In this document: positions 14,577 through 17,462 of the stretch, in pieces
How positions within the stretch are numbered: position 1 is the stretch's first letter
How the letters are laid out: each line of letters begins with the position of its first letter
Assembly: GCA_964386975.1 (NCBI GenBank)
Contig: CAYLUS010000039.1
Location: 1 to 17,462 of the forward strand
Direction of reading: 5' to 3'
DNA from: UBA6136 sp964386975
GTDB lineage: Bacteria > Pseudomonadota > Gammaproteobacteria > Methylococcales > Methylococcaceae
DNA length: 17,462 nt
Notes under the pieces: generated by a model
What the model saw: the letters and a program-made list of their open reading frames with translations, nothing else
Told to the model about the DNA's origin: nothing
Database searches by the model: none
Translations under genes and position numbers: made by a program

Positions 14577-15593
14577 ATGAACGAAACCCCACTCATTCTG
14601 GATCGCCTGGTTGTGATTCGGCTGGATGGCACCCTTTGGGGTGGTCGCAAACGACTTCGCCGGGAAGACCTCATTCTCGGCGATGGCAGCCTGCTGCCGC
14701 CAGAGAGCCTGGCATCACTTGGTTCCAAGCGCATCGCCGATCCGCGGGACCTTTTGGTGTTTTCCCGCTTGAAAAGGGAGGCTGAGCGCATCTGTCTTCA
14801 GGTCGGATCGCGTTTTTTGGGTGGCATTGCCATCCCGGAATGTGACGTGGGCTGGGTCCGTCTTGAACTGGAGCGAATCCGCTCGGAATTCGAGGCGGCC
14901 AAGGCCGGGTATCTCGCCCGTTATGACGAGCGGATTGATGACTGGGTCGGACAACATCCGGATTTTGCGCAGGCGATCCGCCGCGCCGTGGAACCGGTCG
15001 ATGTGGTCCGCCACCAGTTGCAGTTCGATTACGTCGTCTTCCGACTGAAATCATCCAGAGACAGTGCCGATGGACTGGACCGCCGGGTCGATGGACTGAG
15101 CGCACAACTCCTGGATGAAGTCGCGGTGATGGCTCGGGAACTCGCTTCTGCATCACTGAACGGCAAGGACCGGGTGACCCGCAAGGCACTCAGTCCGCTG
15201 AAAAAGATCCGGAGAAAGCTGGATGCCCTGTCATTTCTCGATACAGGCATTCAGGCCCTCGCCGATCGCCTCGGCGATGTCATTCAAAGGACGCCGAGGA
15301 GCGGTGAGATCAGCGGTCCCTTTCTTAAGGAGATTTGCGACATCACCGACCGTTTGAGCCTTAAGGGCGCCGCTTTACAAACGCATGAAAGCGGTGCCAC
15401 GACAAGCGCAAGCAGGCTTTTCATGAACGCAGCTTCCGCTGAGAGGCCCCTTCCCGATGGAAATCTTCTGGCGGGGTTGGAGCCCAGCCAAGACGGAACG
15501 ATCACCGGGATGGATCAGGAATTGTCCTTCTCCATTGATTCGATCGTTAAGGCCGATGAAAACCGGATCGAGAGCCGGAGTTACTGGTTCTAG
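14577..15593 (+). CDS. DUF3150 family protein
   Basis: The protein has 338 residues, is mainly helical and has no signal peptide. The DUF3150 signature is visible: ILDRLVVIRLDGTLWGGRK at the N terminus, LLPPESLASLGSKRIADP (about 40-57), LVFSRLKREAERICLQVG, FLGGIAIPE, and the helical core LARYDERIDDWVGQHPDF. The family has no known activity and is usually encoded between a CobS-like ATPase and a CobT-like VWA protein in mobile elements, as here. Start ATG 14577 has AGGAG six bases upstream. The last 80 residues, after about position 255, are Ser/Thr-rich and look disordered. Confidence 0.85.
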   Translation: MNETPLILDRLVVIRLDGTLWGGRKRLRREDLILGDGSLLPPESLASLGSKRIADPRDLLVFSRLKREAERICLQVGSRFLGGIAIPECDVGWVRLELERIRSEFEAAKAGYLARYDERIDDWVGQHPDFAQAIRRAVEPVDVVRHQLQFDYVVFRLKSSRDSADGLDRRVDGLSAQLLDEVAVMARELASASLNGKDRVTRKALSPLKKIRRKLDALSFLDTGIQALADRLGDVIQRTPRSGEISGPFLKEICDITDRLSLKGAALQTHESGATTSASRLFMNAASAERPLPDGNLLAGLEPSQDGTITGMDQELSFSIDSIVKADENRIESRSYWF

Positions 15594-15615
15594 CTCCAAC
15601 TTTTAAAACCCCAAA

Positions 15616-15653
15616 GCGGTGCATGGCGTAAAGGCCATGCACCGCCCTTTTTT
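15616..15653 (+). terminator. strong intrinsic-terminator-like hairpin between DUF3150 and VWA genes
   Basis: GCGGTGCATGGC (15616-15627) and GCCATGCACCGC (15634-15645) form a perfect 12-bp stem with a six-base loop. CC and six T residues (15648-15653) follow at once. It is the most canonical terminator in the window and lies only 23 bases before the next start codon, so the VWA gene must be expressed by readthrough or its own promoter. Confidence 0.75.
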
Positions 15654-15676
15654 CATATCACACATGGAGATCACAG

Positions 15677-17368
15677 ATGAACGGACCACTGAATCAGGCT
15701 TTCCCGATTGTGGCGGCTGCCCTTGGCAACCGTCTGGGTGTCAAGGTCATGGTGACGGGCCAGACAGCCAAAACCGATGGCGAGAGAATCCTGATCCCGG
15801 CCTATGACGGCAATGCCCCGGATTACAGGGACATTGCCTGGGGTTTCCTGGCCCATGAAGCCGCTCATATCCGCTATACGGATTTCAGCATCTTCGTGGA
15901 AGCCAGCAGCCATCCGATCCGAAAAGCCATTCTCAATATCCTTGAGGATGTTCGCATTGAGCGACTGCTCATGAGGGATTATCCGGGAACCGCTTTGACC
16001 ATCCATCGAACCCTCCGACATTTGGTGGATCAGGGCGATTTTTGTCTTCCTGAGAAGGATGCCCATCCGGCCTGTCACCTGCAGGCCTGGCTGCTGATCC
16101 GGCTGCGTCTGAAGCTTCTGAAGCAAGACGTTCTCAAAGATCTGGCCACGCCTTCACACGCGATGATGAGCGCCTGCCTTCCAGAAGCGGTTCTGGATCA
16201 ATTGGAACGGCTTTGTGAAGAGGTCAATGGGTTGGATTCGACCCGGGACGGATTGGCACTTGCAGACCGGATCCTTGAGGTGTTGAAAGCTCATGAAACA
16301 CCTTCTTCCTCAGGGAAGGATGCAACTGCGACGTTGAAACCAGACTGTGAAATTACTCAATCAGGCTCTCAAGGGCAGCTGACCCAAGCACGCCCGGAGG
16401 ATTTAAAGGAAGCTGATGCAAACGGCATCGGCTCACCCCGAGCTGACGCGACACAGTCTGACCATTCTGCCAAAGACCCCATTCAACGGATTCTGGACGT
16501 CGAGGATGGGACTTTGCAGAGGGATCTTTTTGAAATGGTTCGGGAGGGGCTTGATCTTCAGCGCCACGAGGCGCAGGCGATGACGCTCCCGGTGGGCGAT
16601 GATCCGGATGCGGACTGGGAGCAAGGCTTTTGCCGTTACCAGCAGGCACTGGAGGGTTCTGCGCGACTTCGCGCTGCCCTTCAGGGATGGGTCCAGACCA
16701 CCTCCAAATCCACCCTGAAGGTCACGCGAGCCGGCCAGCGGATTGCAGGGACCCGACTCTCACGGCTTGGGTGCAAGGATACCCGTGTGTTCGAGAAAAG
16801 AACCATCGGTATCACACCGGATACCGCAGTGCATCTTCTGCTGGATCGCTCGCCTTCCATGTCTGCGTTGGTCAGTCATGAGGGAGCGGTGCTCGGTCGG
16901 CGCATGGATCTCGCCTGGGATGCCACTTTGGGCCTTGCCATTGCCCTTGAAGGGATTCAGGGGGTTAATGTGGGCATCACGGCCTTCCCGGGGCGGGATG
17001 GCGAAGCCAACAGTGTCTATCGTCTGGTGCCACATGGTGTCCCCATTCGAGCACGAGCGGGTGCATTTGCGGGCGATCTGGATGGCAGCACGCCATTGGC
17101 CGAGGCGCTTTGGTACGCAGGGGCACAATTGCTGCAACAAAGGCAGTCGCGTCGGATCCTTCTGGTGCTCACTGATGGTGTCCCGGATGACCTTGAGGCC
17201 GCGAGGTCGGTCCTTTCAAGGCTTAAGACTGCCGCAATCGACGTGACAGGCATCGGTCTTGGCATCGATATCGATCGCGTCTTTGAGACCAGCATCTGCG
17301 TTCAACGTCTGGGTGATCTACCGGTACAACTGAACGCGCTGTGCAAGCGTCTTCTTTTTGCCGCCTGA
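15677..17368 (+). CDS. CobT-like protein with HExxH motif and C-terminal VWA domain
   Basis: This protein has 563 residues. The N-terminal part (about 1-200) carries HEAAH (60-64) and, 26 residues on, NILEDVRIERL with Glu90, a possible zinc site like that of CobT-related proteins and metallopeptidases. Residues 205-265 are a polar, probably disordered linker. Residues 380-563 form a von Willebrand factor A domain with MIDAS residues Asp390, Ser392 and Ser394 (LLLDRSPSMS), Thr472 (DGSTPLAEAL) and Asp500 (LVLTDGVPDD). ATG 15677 has GGAG seven bases upstream. MoxR-type ATPases work with VWA proteins, so this is the likely partner of the 13388 ATPase. Cobalamin synthesis is unlikely without CobN or other cob genes nearby. 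Confidence 0.85.
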   Translation: MNGPLNQAFPIVAAALGNRLGVKVMVTGQTAKTDGERILIPAYDGNAPDYRDIAWGFLAHEAAHIRYTDFSIFVEASSHPIRKAILNILEDVRIERLLMRDYPGTALTIHRTLRHLVDQGDFCLPEKDAHPACHLQAWLLIRLRLKLLKQDVLKDLATPSHAMMSACLPEAVLDQLERLCEEVNGLDSTRDGLALADRILEVLKAHETPSSSGKDATATLKPDCEITQSGSQGQLTQARPEDLKEADANGIGSPRADATQSDHSAKDPIQRILDVEDGTLQRDLFEMVREGLDLQRHEAQAMTLPVGDDPDADWEQGFCRYQQALEGSARLRAALQGWVQTTSKSTLKVTRAGQRIAGTRLSRLGCKDTRVFEKRTIGITPDTAVHLLLDRSPSMSALVSHEGAVLGRRMDLAWDATLGLAIALEGIQGVNVGITAFPGRDGEANSVYRLVPHGVPIRARAGAFAGDLDGSTPLAEALWYAGAQLLQQRQSRRILLVLTDGVPDDLEAARSVLSRLKTAAIDVTGIGLGIDIDRVFETSICVQRLGDLPVQLNALCKRLLFAA

Positions 17369-17372
17369 CCTA

Positions 17373-17403
17373 ACGCCGGCTCTGATCGAGTCGGCGTCCT
17401 TTT
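17373..17403 (+). terminator. intrinsic terminator after the VWA gene
   Basis: ACGCCG (17373-17378) pairs with CGGCGT (17392-17397), extended by a G-T wobble and CTC/GAG to ten pairs with a five-base loop. CCTTTT follows at 17398-17403. It starts five bases after the stop codon. Confidence 0.7.
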
Positions 17404-17428
17404 CAGCTTGATCGGGAAGCGCGTCAAA

Positions 17429-17448
17429 CCTCCCCATTCATGGGGAGG
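17429..17448 (+). repeat. hairpin upstream of the next, unseen gene
   Basis: CCTCCCCA (17429-17436) and TGGGGAGG (17441-17448) form a perfect 8-bp stem with a TTCA loop. AAGGAG-like sequence follows at once, so the next gene probably starts just beyond the window with the same hairpin-then-RBS layout as the three genes before it. Confidence 0.5.
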
Positions 17449-17462
17449 AAGGAGAGCGCGAC

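Noticed and set aside
15677..17368. Annotation as cobalamin biosynthesis CobT
   Set aside because: No cobN or other cobalamin gene is in view, and the DUF3150 neighbour points to the mobile-element module instead.

Overview
The window looks like proteobacterial chromosome of moderately high GC. The best taxonomic hints are a close homologue of the Beggiatoa photoactivated adenylyl cyclase (bPAC), a small periplasmic c-type cytochrome, a DUF2490 outer-membrane protein and a conjugative-element gene set. This suggests a gamma- or betaproteobacterium, possibly a chemolithotroph, but the sequence does not settle the genus. I see no rRNA, tRNA, CRISPR array, transposase or integrase.

Layout. (1) 1-3400: small and envelope genes. 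A weak 41-codon ORF is followed by a largely empty 0.5 kb, a secreted YbaY-META protein, a small membrane protein, and four small minus-strand genes (two secreted, one of them a Gly/Trp-rich lipoprotein). (2) 3378-5828: a tightly overlapping plus-strand amrB-amrA-amrS (AmmeMemoRadiSam) operon. (3) 5835-12211: five minus-strand genes in one direction. In transcription order they are a 905-residue membrane protein (DoxX-like membrane part, NDH-2-like flavoprotein part, C-terminal cyclic-nucleotide-binding domain), a BLUF-class III adenylyl cyclase, a pseudo-receiver/metallo-beta-lactamase protein, a cytochrome c and a DUF2490 protein. (4) 12340-17368: an accessory region resembling conjugative elements. 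It holds a minus-strand AcaB/DUF1845-like protein and then, on the plus strand, a MoxR/CobS-type AAA ATPase, a DUF3150 protein and a CobT-like HExxH/VWA protein. Each plus-strand gene is preceded by a hairpin with a T-tract.

The most interesting part is region 3. It contains a predicted blue-light cAMP source, a candidate cAMP sensor built into a respiratory-type membrane oxidoreductase scaffold, a metallohydrolase that could be the off-switch, and a soluble electron carrier. The reading that light controls electron transport or membrane redox sensing through cAMP is my inference from domain content and gene order. The cyclase carries the BLUF and catalytic residues known from bPAC. The oxidoreductase part has lost several glycines and acidic residues of the FAD/NADH motifs, so it may be a regulatory pseudo-enzyme. 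A 12-base sequence is shared by the 5' regions of the cyclase and sensor genes, which suggests common control.
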